Below are positions 42,873 to 52,068 of a DNA stretch of 64,000 bases, piece after piece. Under the pieces are notes generated by a model. The model ran no database searches. It saw only the letters and a program-made list of their open reading frames with translations, and was not told the DNA's origin. Within the stretch, counting starts at the first letter, position 1, and every line of letters begins with the position of its first letter. A program made the translations under genes and the position numbers. Source of the stretch: CAYOPZ01 sp964406005 (GTDB lineage: Bacteria > Bacteroidota > Bacteroidia > Bacteroidales > SM23-62); the NCBI GenBank assembly GCA_964406005.1, contig CAYOPZ010000016.1, forward strand, positions 1-64,000, written 5' to 3'.

Positions 42873-44651
42873 TCAAAAATATAGAAGGTATAAAATACTG
42901 ACCGTCCCCAGCATGTAAAGCAGCGTGAGGGGTGCTCCGACCCGGAAGAAATCCTTGAAGGAATAGCCTCCCGGACCATAGACCATGAGGTTTGTCTGAA
43001 ATCCGACAGGGGTCATGAAATTGGCAGCGGATGCATATGCCACCAGAAGAACGAAAGGTACGGGATTTTCTCCCAGGCTCACGGCAGTGGTCAGAGCAAT
43101 GGGAAAAATGATGGCTGCTGCCGCTTTGCTTGTTATATAGGCAGCGAGAATGGTTGTAATGAGATAGAGTCCGGTCAGAACGCCGATCAACCCAAGCGGA
43201 TGAAAAAGCTTAATGATCCCGCTGGCCAGAAGATGGGCCGTATTTGTTTTGATCATTGCTTCTCCCAGTGCCAGGGCCAGGACAATGATTATGGCAAGGT
43301 TATAATCAATGCTTTTGGGTAATTCCCTGGGATTCGTGATCCGCATCACAAGGGTAAGAACCACAAGCAGCAGAAGGCTTAAAAACAGGGGGACCAGATT
43401 CAGCGCGGCAAGGATGATGGACAGAATCAACCCGCCGAGCAGGGTGGCGCTCTTGTACCATTCAAGCTTGACCATTTCCCGTACCTTGGAAATGAAATAA
43501 AAGTCCTTTGTGCCGATGGTCCGTTCCAGGAAGTTCTCTCCCGTGAACAACAGGAGAACATCCCCGGCCTTAAGGACCACCTCCCCTATTTTTTCCTTGA
43601 TCAGTTCCCCGTTCCGGTGCACTGAAACGATTGCCGCATCATACAGGCTTCTGAAATTGGATTCCCTGACAGTCTTATACACCAGGGTTGAATTCTGGGA
43701 AACCACAACTTCAACCATTTCAGCCCGGGGCTTCCTGCTCAGCATTCCGACCTCGGGAATGTTAAGGCCGGGGTTGGATTTGATCACATCGGCGATGGCC
43801 TCGGTATCTCCTGCAAAAACCAGGATATCACCCCTGTCAAGCAGGAAATCCGAACCAAACACCGTGATCTTGTATCCTCTTCTCCATATCTCCAGAATGT
43901 AGAAACCTGGCTGGTGCCGGAACCCGGCTTCTTCGATGGTCTTCCCTATGAGGGGAGATTTCTGCTTGACCTTGCTTTCTATCAGGTATTCCCTGCGTCC
44001 CATGGAAAGCTGTGTGAGTGCATCGGGCTTGAACGGCAGCAGGCGTTCACCGAAAAAAAACAGGTAAAAAAATCCCACCAGCATCATGGGTAATCCTACA
44101 GCTGTAAAATCAAAAATTCTTAATGGCTCAAGATCGGGAATCATGGTCTGCTCAACGACCAGCCCGTTTACGATAAGATTTGTTGAAGTCCCGATCAGCG
44201 TGGCACATCCTCCCATGATGGCTGCATAGGAAAGCGGCATTAGAAATTTTGAAGGGGAAATATTATTCCGTTTACACCAGGAGTGCACATAGGGAATCAT
44301 CACAGCGACCAGGGGCGTATTGTTAAGAAAAGCGGAAAAACCTGAAATGATCAGGGTCATCCTGCTCAGGAATCCTTTGGTACTGCGGGCTGATTTAAAC
44401 AATCTGTCAAAAATCACCTCGACAACGGCAGTTCTCCGGATCACATCCCCGATGAGCAACAGGATAATCACAACCGCCACCTGCTCATTTCCAAAACCCT
44501 TCAGGATTTCTGCAGGAGTCAATACTCCGAAGACACCTAAAGCAATGATTGCGACCAGGAAAGTAAAAGCAGGACCGAGGATCTCCCTGTATAAAGAAAT
44601 AAGAATGAATATCAGAACTATGAATACAAGTATCTGATCAAAACTCAACAT
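42873..44651 (-). CDS. SLC13-type transporter with two RCK-C (TrkA-C) domains
   Basis: 592 residues. The first helix block carries FLNNTPLVAVMIP and IGTSTNLIVNGL. A cytosolic insert holds two TrkA-C domains (about 200-300 and 305-390: YLIESKVKQKSPLIGKTIEEAG, AGDTEAIADVIKS). The second helix block follows. This is the arrangement of CitT/SAC1-like permeases used for sulfate, dicarboxylates or other anions. With cysQ 3 bp downstream on the same strand, sulfate uptake is an attractive inference. A 7+7-bp hairpin region lies upstream at 44742-44801. Confidence 0.86.
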   Translation of the reverse strand: MLSFDQILVFIVLIFILISLYREILGPAFTFLVAIIALGVFGVLTPAEILKGFGNEQVAVVIILLLIGDVIRRTAVVEVIFDRLFKSARSTKGFLSRMTLIISGFSAFLNNTPLVAVMIPYVHSWCKRNNISPSKFLMPLSYAAIMGGCATLIGTSTNLIVNGLVVEQTMIPDLEPLRIFDFTAVGLPMMLVGFFYLFFFGERLLPFKPDALTQLSMGRREYLIESKVKQKSPLIGKTIEEAGFRHQPGFYILEIWRRGYKITVFGSDFLLDRGDILVFAGDTEAIADVIKSNPGLNIPEVGMLSRKPRAEMVEVVVSQNSTLVYKTVRESNFRSLYDAAIVSVHRNGELIKEKIGEVVLKAGDVLLLFTGENFLERTIGTKDFYFISKVREMVKLEWYKSATLLGGLILSIILAALNLVPLFLSLLLLVVLTLVMRITNPRELPKSIDYNLAIIIVLALALGEAMIKTNTAHLLASGIIKLFHPLGLIGVLTGLYLITTILAAYITSKAAAAIIFPIALTTAVSLGENPVPFVLLVAYASAANFMTPVGFQTNLMVYGPGGYSFKDFFRVGAPLTLLYMLGTVSILYLLYF

Positions 44652-44741
44652 GGTACATCCTGACTTAAGTCACTTAAAGTAAAGAAATTTAATGATTAGA
44701 AAAAAATGTCGGGTTCTTAGGTATAAGAAATTCCGGAGGCA

Positions 44742-44801
44742 GTGAACAGGATACGGACACCGGACATACATAAAGCATGATGGCTCCGGTGCCTTGTTCA
44801 C
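44742..44801. promoter_or_regulatory. Two-part inverted repeat in a divergent spacer
   Basis: GTGAACA (44742-44748) pairs with TGTTCAC (44795-44801), and CACCGGA (44758-44764) pairs with TCCGGTG (44785-44791), giving a two-tier stem with an internal loop. It sits between the divergent SLC13 gene (start 44651) and pepD (start 44851), so it cannot be a 3' terminator for either. It could be an operator or a leader structure. Confidence 0.4.
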
Positions 44802-44850
44802 AATAAATCGTTTATTTTGTAATTAAAAGTTCACAATTCTCAATTCACCA

Positions 44851-46317
44851 ATGGAAGTATTCGATGGCCTTACCCCCGGCCCCCTGTGGCAATATTTCGG
44901 GGAAATCTGCCGCTTCCCGCGGCTTTCCGGAAAAGAAGAACCCATCATTGAATATCTGCTGGATTTTGCCGGGAAAAAGCGTCTGCAGGTAAAGAAGGAC
45001 GGAGCCGGCAACCTGGTTATCAGGCAACCTGCATTCCCCGGCAGGGAACATTTAAAAAAGACGATCCTGCAAAGTCATCTGGATATGGTTGGAGAGAAAG
45101 ACCGGGATTCACAACATGATTTCTCCACCGATCCCATTGTTCCGGTAAGGGATGGTGACTGGATCAAGGCATCCGGCACTACGTTGGGAGCGGACGACGG
45201 CATAGGAATCGCCGCCCAGATGGCAATCCTTTCAGACACAACACTGGAACACGGCCCCGTCGAATGTTTATTCACGGTGGATGAAGAAACAGGTATGACC
45301 GGTGCCGGATCGCTGGAACATGGATTTGTGGAAGGGAATATCCTTTTGAATCTCGACTCCGAGGACTGGGGAGAATTATTTATCGGGTGCGCCGGGGGTA
45401 TGGATACGCTGGGCACCTTTCGCTTCGGGCAGCGGAAACCCGAAGCGCATTCCAGGGCATACAAAATGTCCGTATCAGGTCTGAACGGAGGTCATTCGGG
45501 AGATGAGATCCATAAGCGTCGCGGCAATGCCATCAAAATCCTCAACCGGATACTGTTGCGGGCAAGCCGGGAACACGGTCTTGCACTGGCCTGCTTTGAA
45601 GGCGGAAACCTTCGCAATGCAATTCCGCGTGAGGCTTCTGCTGTATTTACCATTTCACCGGACAGATCTGCTGATTTCGAAAAAACCTGTACAGCCCTGT
45701 CCGGCAACATCCGCAAGGAAATGAAGGAGGACGAGCCGGACCTCCTTCTTGAACTGGAGGAAACAGATCTCCCGGATCATGTTTTATCTCCACGGGAGCA
45801 GGCAGGATTTTTACAGGCAATAGAGGATTGCCCGCATGGGGTCATCGGCTGGAGCCCTGTCCTGGATAATCTTGTAGAGACTTCAACCAACCTGGCATCC
45901 GTGAAGTTTACCGGTAAGGGTCAGGCCGTTGTTGCAACAAGCCAGAGAAGTTCCGTGGAATCCTCGATAAGGGATATTGCCGACAGGGTGGGAAATTGCC
46001 TGTACAAAGGCGGAGCGGAGATCGAACACACCGCCGGATATCCGGGATGGACACCGGATACCGATTCAGAAATACTCGGCATATCTGTAAATGCATACCG
46101 GGAGTTATTCGGGGAAAAGCCTGTCGTACGGGCCATTCATGCCGGCCTTGAATGCGGGTTGATTCTCGAGAAATACCAGGGTCTTGACATGCTTTCTTTC
46201 GGACCAACCATCAAGGGAGCGCATACTCCTTCCGAACGGCTTCACACAGGGACAACGCAAAAGTTCTGGAAATTCCTGGTCGAAGTACTGAAGCGGATCC
46301 CTGAACAGGATCAATAA
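44851..46317 (+). CDS. pepD: Aminoacyl-histidine (Xaa-His) dipeptidase
   Basis: 488 residues, a cytosolic M20-family dipeptidase. The metal ligands sit in LQSHLDMVGEKD, GTTLGADDGIGIA, VDEETGMTGA and NLDSEDWGE. The dimerisation insertion is followed by FGPTIKGAHTPSERLH, with a conserved terminal His. It splits Xaa-His and other dipeptides, supplying amino acids after peptide import. Its 3' end overlaps the rubredoxin gene on the opposite strand by 7 bp. Expected to be constitutive; no operon partner. Confidence 0.92.
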   Translation: MEVFDGLTPGPLWQYFGEICRFPRLSGKEEPIIEYLLDFAGKKRLQVKKDGAGNLVIRQPAFPGREHLKKTILQSHLDMVGEKDRDSQHDFSTDPIVPVRDGDWIKASGTTLGADDGIGIAAQMAILSDTTLEHGPVECLFTVDEETGMTGAGSLEHGFVEGNILLNLDSEDWGELFIGCAGGMDTLGTFRFGQRKPEAHSRAYKMSVSGLNGGHSGDEIHKRRGNAIKILNRILLRASREHGLALACFEGGNLRNAIPREASAVFTISPDRSADFEKTCTALSGNIRKEMKEDEPDLLLELEETDLPDHVLSPREQAGFLQAIEDCPHGVIGWSPVLDNLVETSTNLASVKFTGKGQAVVATSQRSSVESSIRDIADRVGNCLYKGGAEIEHTAGYPGWTPDTDSEILGISVNAYRELFGEKPVVRAIHAGLECGLILEKYQGLDMLSFGPTIKGAHTPSERLHTGTTQKFWKFLVEVLKRIPEQDQ

Positions 46318-46475
46318 TCGTCCTCCACAAATTCTGATTTACTGACGCCGCACGCGGGACATTCCCAGTCATCCGGGAGATCATCGAACGGAGTGCCCGG
46401 CGGGATGCCTCCGTCCGGATCACCTTCCAGCGGATCATAAACATAGCCGCAAACCGTGCAACGGTACTTTTTCAT
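46311..46475 (-). CDS. Rubredoxin
   Basis: 54 residues, on the minus strand. The two Cys pairs YRCTVCGYVYDP and WECPACGVSKSEF ligate the single iron. The stretch between them (GDPDGGIPPGTPFDDLPDD) is the typical rubredoxin loop. It is a small cytosolic one-electron carrier for reduction of oxygen or superoxide (rubrerythrin, rubredoxin:oxygen oxidoreductase) in anaerobes and microaerophiles. It has no partner gene here, and its stop overlaps pepD's end by 7 bp. Confidence 0.95.
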   Translation of the reverse strand: MKKYRCTVCGYVYDPLEGDPDGGIPPGTPFDDLPDDWECPACGVSKSEFVEDDY

Positions 46476-46522
46476 GCTTCTGCAGATATTTTTAATATAG
46501 CAATTATTTTACAATTATGGAT

Positions 46523-46530
46523 TATCTTTG
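46523..46530 (+). promoter_or_regulatory. -7 promoter box very close to the VTC gene start
   Basis: TATCTTTG, a perfect TAnnTTTG match, ends 6 bases before the ATG at 46536. If this is the promoter, transcripts would be nearly leaderless, or translation would start further in. Confidence 0.45.
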
Positions 46531-46535
46531 CCCGG

Positions 46536-47312
46536 ATGAAAGGTATCCTTGACAGTATACAGGTAATGGTTCCGGCTTCGCTCGGGGAAACTGAAAGGGT
46601 CAGCCTGATGAATCGCAATGAGACAAAATACGTCTTCCATGCGGCATTGCTGCCAGGCATTCTTGAACAGGCACAAACGGACTACCGGATTCTGACAATC
46701 GGCAGCAGACGCCTGTTCAGCTATAAAAACCTTTATTACGACACAGACGGGCTGGATTTCTATCGTTCGCATCACAACCGGGTCAGACCCAGGTATAAAG
46801 TAAGGTTCAGGGAATATTCGGATACGGAGACCGTGTTTCTCGAAATAAAATGCAAAACCAATAAGGACCTGACGAAAAAATCCCGCATGGAAGCGGAAGG
46901 ATTTGAAACAACCCTTTCAGGCGGGTCACGCCGTTTCATCGGGCAGCAGATACCCGTAAACCCTGATGCCCTGAATCCGGCCCTGTGGGTCTTTTTTAAA
47001 AGAATGACCCTGGGCAGTGAAAACAGCAATGAAAGAATTACAATAGACTTCGACCTTGAATTTGCCCTTGAACACAATAAAAAAAGTCTTCCCGGCCTGG
47101 TTATTTGTGAAGTAAAACGGGATCCCTATTACAGCAGCTCCCCCTTTATGAGATTGCTGAAACAGCAAAGAATATATCCCGGAAGAATGAGCAAGTATTG
47201 TTACGGGACGATCCTTATGAAGAACAATATTAAAACCAACAGGTTCAGGGCGGACTATTTAAGAATTAACAGACTGAAAAATGATAATGAGTCTTTCACT
47301 GCTGCAGTTTAG
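46536..47312 (+). CDS. VTC-domain polyphosphate polymerase family protein
   Basis: 258 residues. The LMNRNETKYVF segment (about 24-34), the basic RVRPRYKVRFREY pattern and EIKCKTNKDLTKKSR follow the VTC fold (CYTH/tunnel family), in which basic residues lining a tunnel bind NTP and polyphosphate. C-terminal CEVKRDPYYSSSPF also fits. It makes or handles polyphosphate, with the tunnel in the cytosol. The start at 46536 is supported by family resemblance of the N-terminus but lies almost on the -7 box. The next gene overlaps its end by 32 bp and is a DUF4956 protein, a common VTC partner. Confidence 0.86.
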   Translation: MKGILDSIQVMVPASLGETERVSLMNRNETKYVFHAALLPGILEQAQTDYRILTIGSRRLFSYKNLYYDTDGLDFYRSHHNRVRPRYKVRFREYSDTETVFLEIKCKTNKDLTKKSRMEAEGFETTLSGGSRRFIGQQIPVNPDALNPALWVFFKRMTLGSENSNERITIDFDLEFALEHNKKSLPGLVICEVKRDPYYSSSPFMRLLKQQRIYPGRMSKYCYGTILMKNNIKTNRFRADYLRINRLKNDNESFTAAV

Positions 47313-47976
47313 CGGGCAGCAACTTCCGGAAACCCCTGTTTTCGATCCGGGGAACTTTCTTCACCTCCTCACACGTTTTGTATTTAACTTACTGATAATA
47401 AGCATTATAGTCAGAGGACTCTATTATTCGGTCACCCGGAGAAAGAGCTATCTTTTTTCGTTCATTCTGATCAGCACAATCGTTTTTCTTATCTGTTACA
47501 TGCTAGAGAGCAATACGCTTGGTTTCGGATTTGCACTGGGCCTGTTCGCCATATTCGGCATTATCCGTTACAGGACCAACCCGATACCGATCAGGGAAAT
47601 GACCTATTTGTTTGTGGTGATCGGTATATCAGTAATCAACGGCCTGTCCAACATCAATATAAGCTACCTGGAGCTGGTATTTACAAATCTGATAACCATC
47701 GCGGTTATCTATTTCCTTGAGAAGGTCTGGCTGATGAAAAAAGAGACGTGGAAGATGGTCAATTATGAAAAAATTGAACTTATAAAGCCTGCAAAACGTG
47801 CCGAGCTTATCAGGGATCTGAAAACGCGTACAGGACTAAAAATCACACGGGTCGAAATAGGCAGGATCAATTTCCTGACCGATACGGTTATGCTCAAGAT
47901 CTACTATGAGGAGGACAGCAGCATCGAAAAGGACGGCACCGAGACAGGAAGTCATTTCGATGACAACGGGGATTAG
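47281..47976 (+). CDS. DUF4956 membrane protein, partner of the VTC protein
   Basis: 231 residues. Four membrane helices cluster in about 30-150 (LLIISIIVRGLYYSV, FILISTIVFLICYML, LGLFAIFGIIRYRTNPIPIREMTYLFVVIG). A cytosolic C-terminal domain (about 155-231) ends in an acidic tail. DUF4956 proteins are regularly encoded beside VTC genes; a role in polyphosphate synthesis, or its transfer across the membrane, is the likely reading. The start at 47281 overlaps the VTC gene by 32 bp; a second ATG at 47287 is also possible. Confidence 0.85.
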   Translation: MIMSLSLLQFSGQQLPETPVFDPGNFLHLLTRFVFNLLIISIIVRGLYYSVTRRKSYLFSFILISTIVFLICYMLESNTLGFGFALGLFAIFGIIRYRTNPIPIREMTYLFVVIGISVINGLSNINISYLELVFTNLITIAVIYFLEKVWLMKKETWKMVNYEKIELIKPAKRAELIRDLKTRTGLKITRVEIGRINFLTDTVMLKIYYEEDSSIEKDGTETGSHFDDNGD

Positions 47977-48004
47977 ACAGAAGTGTCCATAAGACTGGCG
48001 GGAC

Positions 48005-48382
48005 CTATTCCACGCTGATTACGAGGGTTTTGTCGCCGGTATTTCCATCAACGTCCGCAGCCACGAAGGAATACACGTAATCACCGGAATTCAAAGGGCC
48101 TTCCAGATAGGTTGAATCAATATATACATCGGCAGGTATGTTGTCGTTCGGGAAACGGCCCTGATCCTGTCCGTCCAGCCTCAGTGTAAAGGATGCGAGA
48201 TCCGCTTTCCCCTTGGTGGCTTTCCACTTGAACTTCAACGATCCCCCCGGAGATATGGTCGTGCTGGCAGCAATGAAATCTCCGTTCAGAAGTTCGACCG
48301 TCGGATTATCCGATTTTTTTTCACAGGCCGGCAAAAAAGCCATGCAGGAAAGCAGGAAAAAACAGATTGATTTTTTTCTCAT
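48005..48382 (-). CDS. Lipoprotein of unknown function with a single Ig-like domain
   Basis: 125 residues from the ATG at 48382 (MRKKSICFFLLSCMAFLPAC), with the lipobox FLPAC; an earlier in-frame start overlaps the epimerase gene. The mature part has a beta-sandwich-like sequence (GSLKFKWKATKGKADLASFTLRLDG..., GDYVYSFVAADVDGN), resembling Ig-like or Fn3 domains. It lies 4 bp downstream of the methylmalonyl-CoA epimerase gene on the minus strand, probably the last gene of that transcript. Confidence 0.65.
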   Translation of the reverse strand: MRKKSICFFLLSCMAFLPACEKKSDNPTVELLNGDFIAASTTISPGGSLKFKWKATKGKADLASFTLRLDGQDQGRFPNDNIPADVYIDSTYLEGPLNSGDYVYSFVAADVDGNTGDKTLVISVE

Positions 48383-48386
48383 AACG

Positions 48387-48815
48387 CTAAATGGTAACAC
48401 CCGGTTCCCGGTTTTCATTGCTGCAGATCTCGGTCAGCACACCGAAGGTGGATGCGGGATGCAGAAATCCTATGATCAGGCCTTCGGCTCCTTTCCTGGG
48501 ATGCTCGTCAATCAGGCGGACGCCTTTTTCAAGGGCATTCTTCAGTGCCCTGCCGGCGTCTTCATAAGCCAGGGCTATATGATGGATGCCCTGCCCCCTG
48601 TTCTCGATGAATTTCCCGACAGGTCCGTCCGGATCGGTGGATTCCAGAAGTTCGATCTTGGTTTCCCCGAGCCTGAAAAAAGCCGTTCTAACCTTCTGGT
48701 CTTTCACTTCCTCGATGGCATAACATTCAAGTTCAAGCACATTCTCATAATAACGGATTGCCTCCCGAAGGTCCGATACGGCAATTCCTATGTGTTCGAT
48801 ATGCGTGGGTTTCAT
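48387..48815 (-). CDS. mce: Methylmalonyl-CoA epimerase
   Basis: 142 residues, the usual size. The VOC fold has two beta-alpha-beta units with metal ligands in THIEHIGIAVSD (His) and HHIALAYED (His), plus the Glu-containing LTEICS at the end. It racemises (R)- and (S)-methylmalonyl-CoA, linking propionyl-CoA and succinyl-CoA, a pathway common in propionate- and succinate-forming Bacteroidota. It starts 18 bp after the GH3-fusion gene, with the small lipoprotein following. Confidence 0.92.
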   Translation of the reverse strand: MKPTHIEHIGIAVSDLREAIRYYENVLELECYAIEEVKDQKVRTAFFRLGETKIELLESTDPDGPVGKFIENRGQGIHHIALAYEDAGRALKNALEKGVRLIDEHPRKGAEGLIIGFLHPASTFGVLTEICSNENREPGVTI

Positions 48816-48833
48816 TTTCCTTAACGTTTACGG

Positions 48834-51800
48834 TTAAAACATTATTGCATCTTGTATTGCCTGCTGGATACGGGTTCGAACATTCATATCCACCAGTTTC
48901 GTATTGTCCTGGTCGGGATGGATTCTGTTGGAAAGGAATACATATACGATGCCTGTTTCGGGATCTGCCCAGGCCATCGTGCCGGTAAAGCCGGTATGCC
49001 CGAAACTGGAAGGGGAAACACAGCGGCAGGTCGGCCCCTCCTTCTCAAAATCCATTTCCGGTTTGTCAAAACCCAATCCCCTGCGGTTCCCTTCTTCACA
49101 GTGAACACAGGTGTTATACAAATCGACGATCGTATCATTTATATATTCCCTGCCGCCATATCTGCCGCCATTCATGTACATCTGCATAATCTTGGCAAGA
49201 TCATTGGCATTGCAGAAAACGCCGGCATGTCCTCCCACACCCCCAAGCATTGCAGCACCCGGGTCATGCACATAACCATGCAGAAGCTGGCGCCTGAAAA
49301 ACAGGTCGTTCTCAGTCGGTATTATCCTTTCGGGCCTAAACCTTTCCAGGGGAAGGTATCCCGTCAGGCCGGCCCCCAGCGGGAGGTAGAAATTGTCGTA
49401 TACATAGGATTCAAGAGAAGTGTCCGTCAGCTGTTCAATGATCTGTTTCAGGAAGTAATATCCCAGATCGCTGTATCTGTATTCCGCTTTTTCCAAAAGT
49501 CCGGAACTGACTATACTGTGGTATATGGTATCGGAATAGTCTTTGTTGATATAAAGGTCATCAGCCACCTGCACCGGAAAATCGGCCGACGGTTCCCTGG
49601 AATAGACACCCTCTGCATAATTCAGGTTCTTATTCAAAAAGACGTTTTCAGACAGCCGGAACGGGTATTCCGGACTGAACTTGTTGCTTATCAGGGATTC
49701 GTCAGCATCCATGGGTTCAAGCGTTCCGTAATAAAAGGGAATCCACGGGACCAGGCGTGCATGATGAGAGAGAATGTCCCGTATCAGCAGGTCTCCCTTA
49801 TCGGAGGTATCGAGTGAAGGGATGTAATCCGACAGCTTTGCGTTTACGTCAAACAATCCCTTCCCGGTAAGCTGCATGAGCGCAGGCAGGGTGGCTGCGA
49901 TTTTGGTAACGGATGCTATGTCATATATATCGAAAAGCCGAACCGTGTCTTTCCTGGCATATGTATGATATCCGAAAGCTTTATGGTAAAAAACAAGCCC
50001 GTTCCGCGCTGCCAGTACCTGGCATCCGGGTGTCGCTTTCTCCTTTATGGCATCCAGTGCAATGGAATCAATCCCGGAAAGCATACGGGAATCCATCCCG
50101 GCTTCTTCCGGAAGTCCGTATCTCAATCTCAGATAGCCCCGGGTCGAAATGCCATCGCCCGCCCTGTATTTCCCTCCGCAACTGACAGGAAGCCTGCCTT
50201 TTGCCGGAACGCCGCCGAATATGATCTGGGCCGCAGCCTGCCCCACCAGGGGTTTGTCTTCGTAGCACATCAGCAATGATCTCAACTGCGCGCCGAAACG
50301 GAACCTGTCCAGGCTGTAGGGATTTGCAAAAACACATATAACCGATGGAATCCTCCCGGTCAGCTCGTTCAGGAAAAGGACGGAATTCCCGGTGATCCCG
50401 TAGTCCCTGTCAATCCTCATATCGGTGTTATGCAACCCTGCGATCACGAGATTATAGGAACCCAGGCTGTCGAGCAGTGCCAGGTAGTCATCTGCGGACG
50501 CATCGCGGGATATATTGAAATGATCCGACAACAGGTACAGGTCCGTATAATCCTGGAGTTCACTCCCGTTTGTATCGCCTATGGCCACACATGCAACCCT
50601 CAGGGTATCGAGCCTCTTCAGCGGGATCATATCCCTCCTGTTCTCAACAAGGGTGACGGAAGCCTGCACAAGGGCGGTCATCCGGGCTTTGTAGGGATTC
50701 TGTACGAGCTTTTCACGGAGTCCTTCCGTGTCAACCGGGGTATAATCGTGAAGCCCGGCCCAGTATTTTGCCTTCAGTATCTTTTTACAGCTCTCTTCCA
50801 CCCTTTCCCAGGAAAGATTTCCCCGCCGTATCTCCCTTCTTATGGCATTGATGCCCTTCCGGATATCAGAAGGGATCAGGAGTATATCGTTTCCCGCACC
50901 GAAAGCTTTCGCCTCCAGCTGGCCGGACGCATATCCGGCAGCTCCCTGCATATCAAGTGCATCCGTTATGACAAGCCCCCTGAAGCCCAGTTCTTCCTTA
51001 AGGAGTCCCTTCACTATCTTTTCCGAAAGAGAAGAAGCCAGGCCGGGTGTGGAATCCAGGGCCGGCACCTGAAGGTGCGCCGTCATCACTCCGGAAATAC
51101 CCTGATTGATGGCATCCCGGAAAGGGAGCATCTCGATGGCCCTCAGGCGTTCCCATGAATGAGTGATCAGGGGAAGGGTCGTATGTGAATCGAACCTTGT
51201 ATCCCCGTGACCCGGAAAATGCTTGGCCGTACAGAGTATCCCTCCATCCTGCATCCCTTTCATATAGGCGATCCCCTTACGGCTTACGTTCTCTGCAATC
51301 TCCCCGAAGGAACGGCTGTTGATCACGGGATTCCGCGGATTGTTGTTCACATCGAATACCGGCGCCAGGTTCATTTGTATGCCCAGCCTTTTCAATTGAG
51401 AAGCAATGTCCTGTCCCATCCGGTAGATCAGACTGTCATCCTGTATTGCCCCGAGCATCATCTGCCTGGGATAGGAAAGGGTGCTGTCGAGTCGCATTCC
51501 GGGACCCCATTCCGCATCCATGGCCATAAGAAGAGGGGTCTTTGCTTCTGATTGATAAAGGTTGGCAAGATTTGCCTGCCTCAGGGGCCCTCCCTGGAAA
51601 AAACAAAGCCCCCCGATATTATATCTTCCTATCAGTCTGAGTATATCCTCGCTGTGCTCCGGTCCCCGGTTTGAATAGGCCCGGACCATAAACAACTGGG
51701 CGATCCTCTCGTCCCTCGAAAGGGACTGGTAAACCGAATCCACCCATGCATCCGAAGCATCGAGGAAAGGCGGGGAAAGGGGTTCTTCCTGCGAGCCGGC

Positions 51801-51884
51801 ACCGGGAGGAGCGTAAAAACTGCTTGATACCAGGAATCCGGATAAAATGACTGCGCCCGAAGCGATCTTCCCCCTGAGCCTCAT
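48834..51884 (-). CDS. GH3 beta-N-acetylglucosaminidase (NagZ type) fused to a beta-lactamase-family domain
   Basis: 1016 residues. Signal peptide at about 1-31. The GH3 domain (about 50-400) has KHFPGHGDTRFDSH, the conserved loop of NagZ-type enzymes, and TDALDM, which contains the nucleophile Asp (about 305). A GH3 C-terminal domain (about 400-590) follows. The C-terminal serine-hydrolase domain (about 610-1015) has SVTK (SxxK) with catalytic Ser/Lys, a YSD motif and HTG. It likely removes GlcNAc from muropeptides and acts on their peptides or beta-lactam-like bonds, in peptidoglycan recycling. It is monocistronic with mce and the lipoprotein downstream. Confidence 0.9.
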   Translation of the reverse strand: MRLRGKIASGAVILSGFLVSSSFYAPPGAGSQEEPLSPPFLDASDAWVDSVYQSLSRDERIAQLFMVRAYSNRGPEHSEDILRLIGRYNIGGLCFFQGGPLRQANLANLYQSEAKTPLLMAMDAEWGPGMRLDSTLSYPRQMMLGAIQDDSLIYRMGQDIASQLKRLGIQMNLAPVFDVNNNPRNPVINSRSFGEIAENVSRKGIAYMKGMQDGGILCTAKHFPGHGDTRFDSHTTLPLITHSWERLRAIEMLPFRDAINQGISGVMTAHLQVPALDSTPGLASSLSEKIVKGLLKEELGFRGLVITDALDMQGAAGYASGQLEAKAFGAGNDILLIPSDIRKGINAIRREIRRGNLSWERVEESCKKILKAKYWAGLHDYTPVDTEGLREKLVQNPYKARMTALVQASVTLVENRRDMIPLKRLDTLRVACVAIGDTNGSELQDYTDLYLLSDHFNISRDASADDYLALLDSLGSYNLVIAGLHNTDMRIDRDYGITGNSVLFLNELTGRIPSVICVFANPYSLDRFRFGAQLRSLLMCYEDKPLVGQAAAQIIFGGVPAKGRLPVSCGGKYRAGDGISTRGYLRLRYGLPEEAGMDSRMLSGIDSIALDAIKEKATPGCQVLAARNGLVFYHKAFGYHTYARKDTVRLFDIYDIASVTKIAATLPALMQLTGKGLFDVNAKLSDYIPSLDTSDKGDLLIRDILSHHARLVPWIPFYYGTLEPMDADESLISNKFSPEYPFRLSENVFLNKNLNYAEGVYSREPSADFPVQVADDLYINKDYSDTIYHSIVSSGLLEKAEYRYSDLGYYFLKQIIEQLTDTSLESYVYDNFYLPLGAGLTGYLPLERFRPERIIPTENDLFFRRQLLHGYVHDPGAAMLGGVGGHAGVFCNANDLAKIMQMYMNGGRYGGREYINDTIVDLYNTCVHCEEGNRRGLGFDKPEMDFEKEGPTCRCVSPSSFGHTGFTGTMAWADPETGIVYVFLSNRIHPDQDNTKLVDMNVRTRIQQAIQDAIMF

Positions 51885-52018
51885 ATTCTCTGCGGTTTTT
51901 AGAAAATCTAAGCAAAGATAATCGATTAATCAAACCCCGGAAATCCAATTTTCAACATTTCCAGACGGCATCCAGTCAAAAACGGTATTCCGGAAATGGG
52001 ATTTCAAATACGAATTGA

Positions 52019-52026
52019 TATTTTTG
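52019..52026 (+). promoter_or_regulatory. -7 promoter box of the tricorn-like protease gene
   Basis: TATTTTTG, a perfect TAnnTTTG match, about 42 bases upstream of the ATG at 52069. No obvious -33 box. Confidence 0.45.
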
Positions 52027-52068
52027 TCATTACACAAAGACCGGCACCAAAATTTTAAAAATATTACC

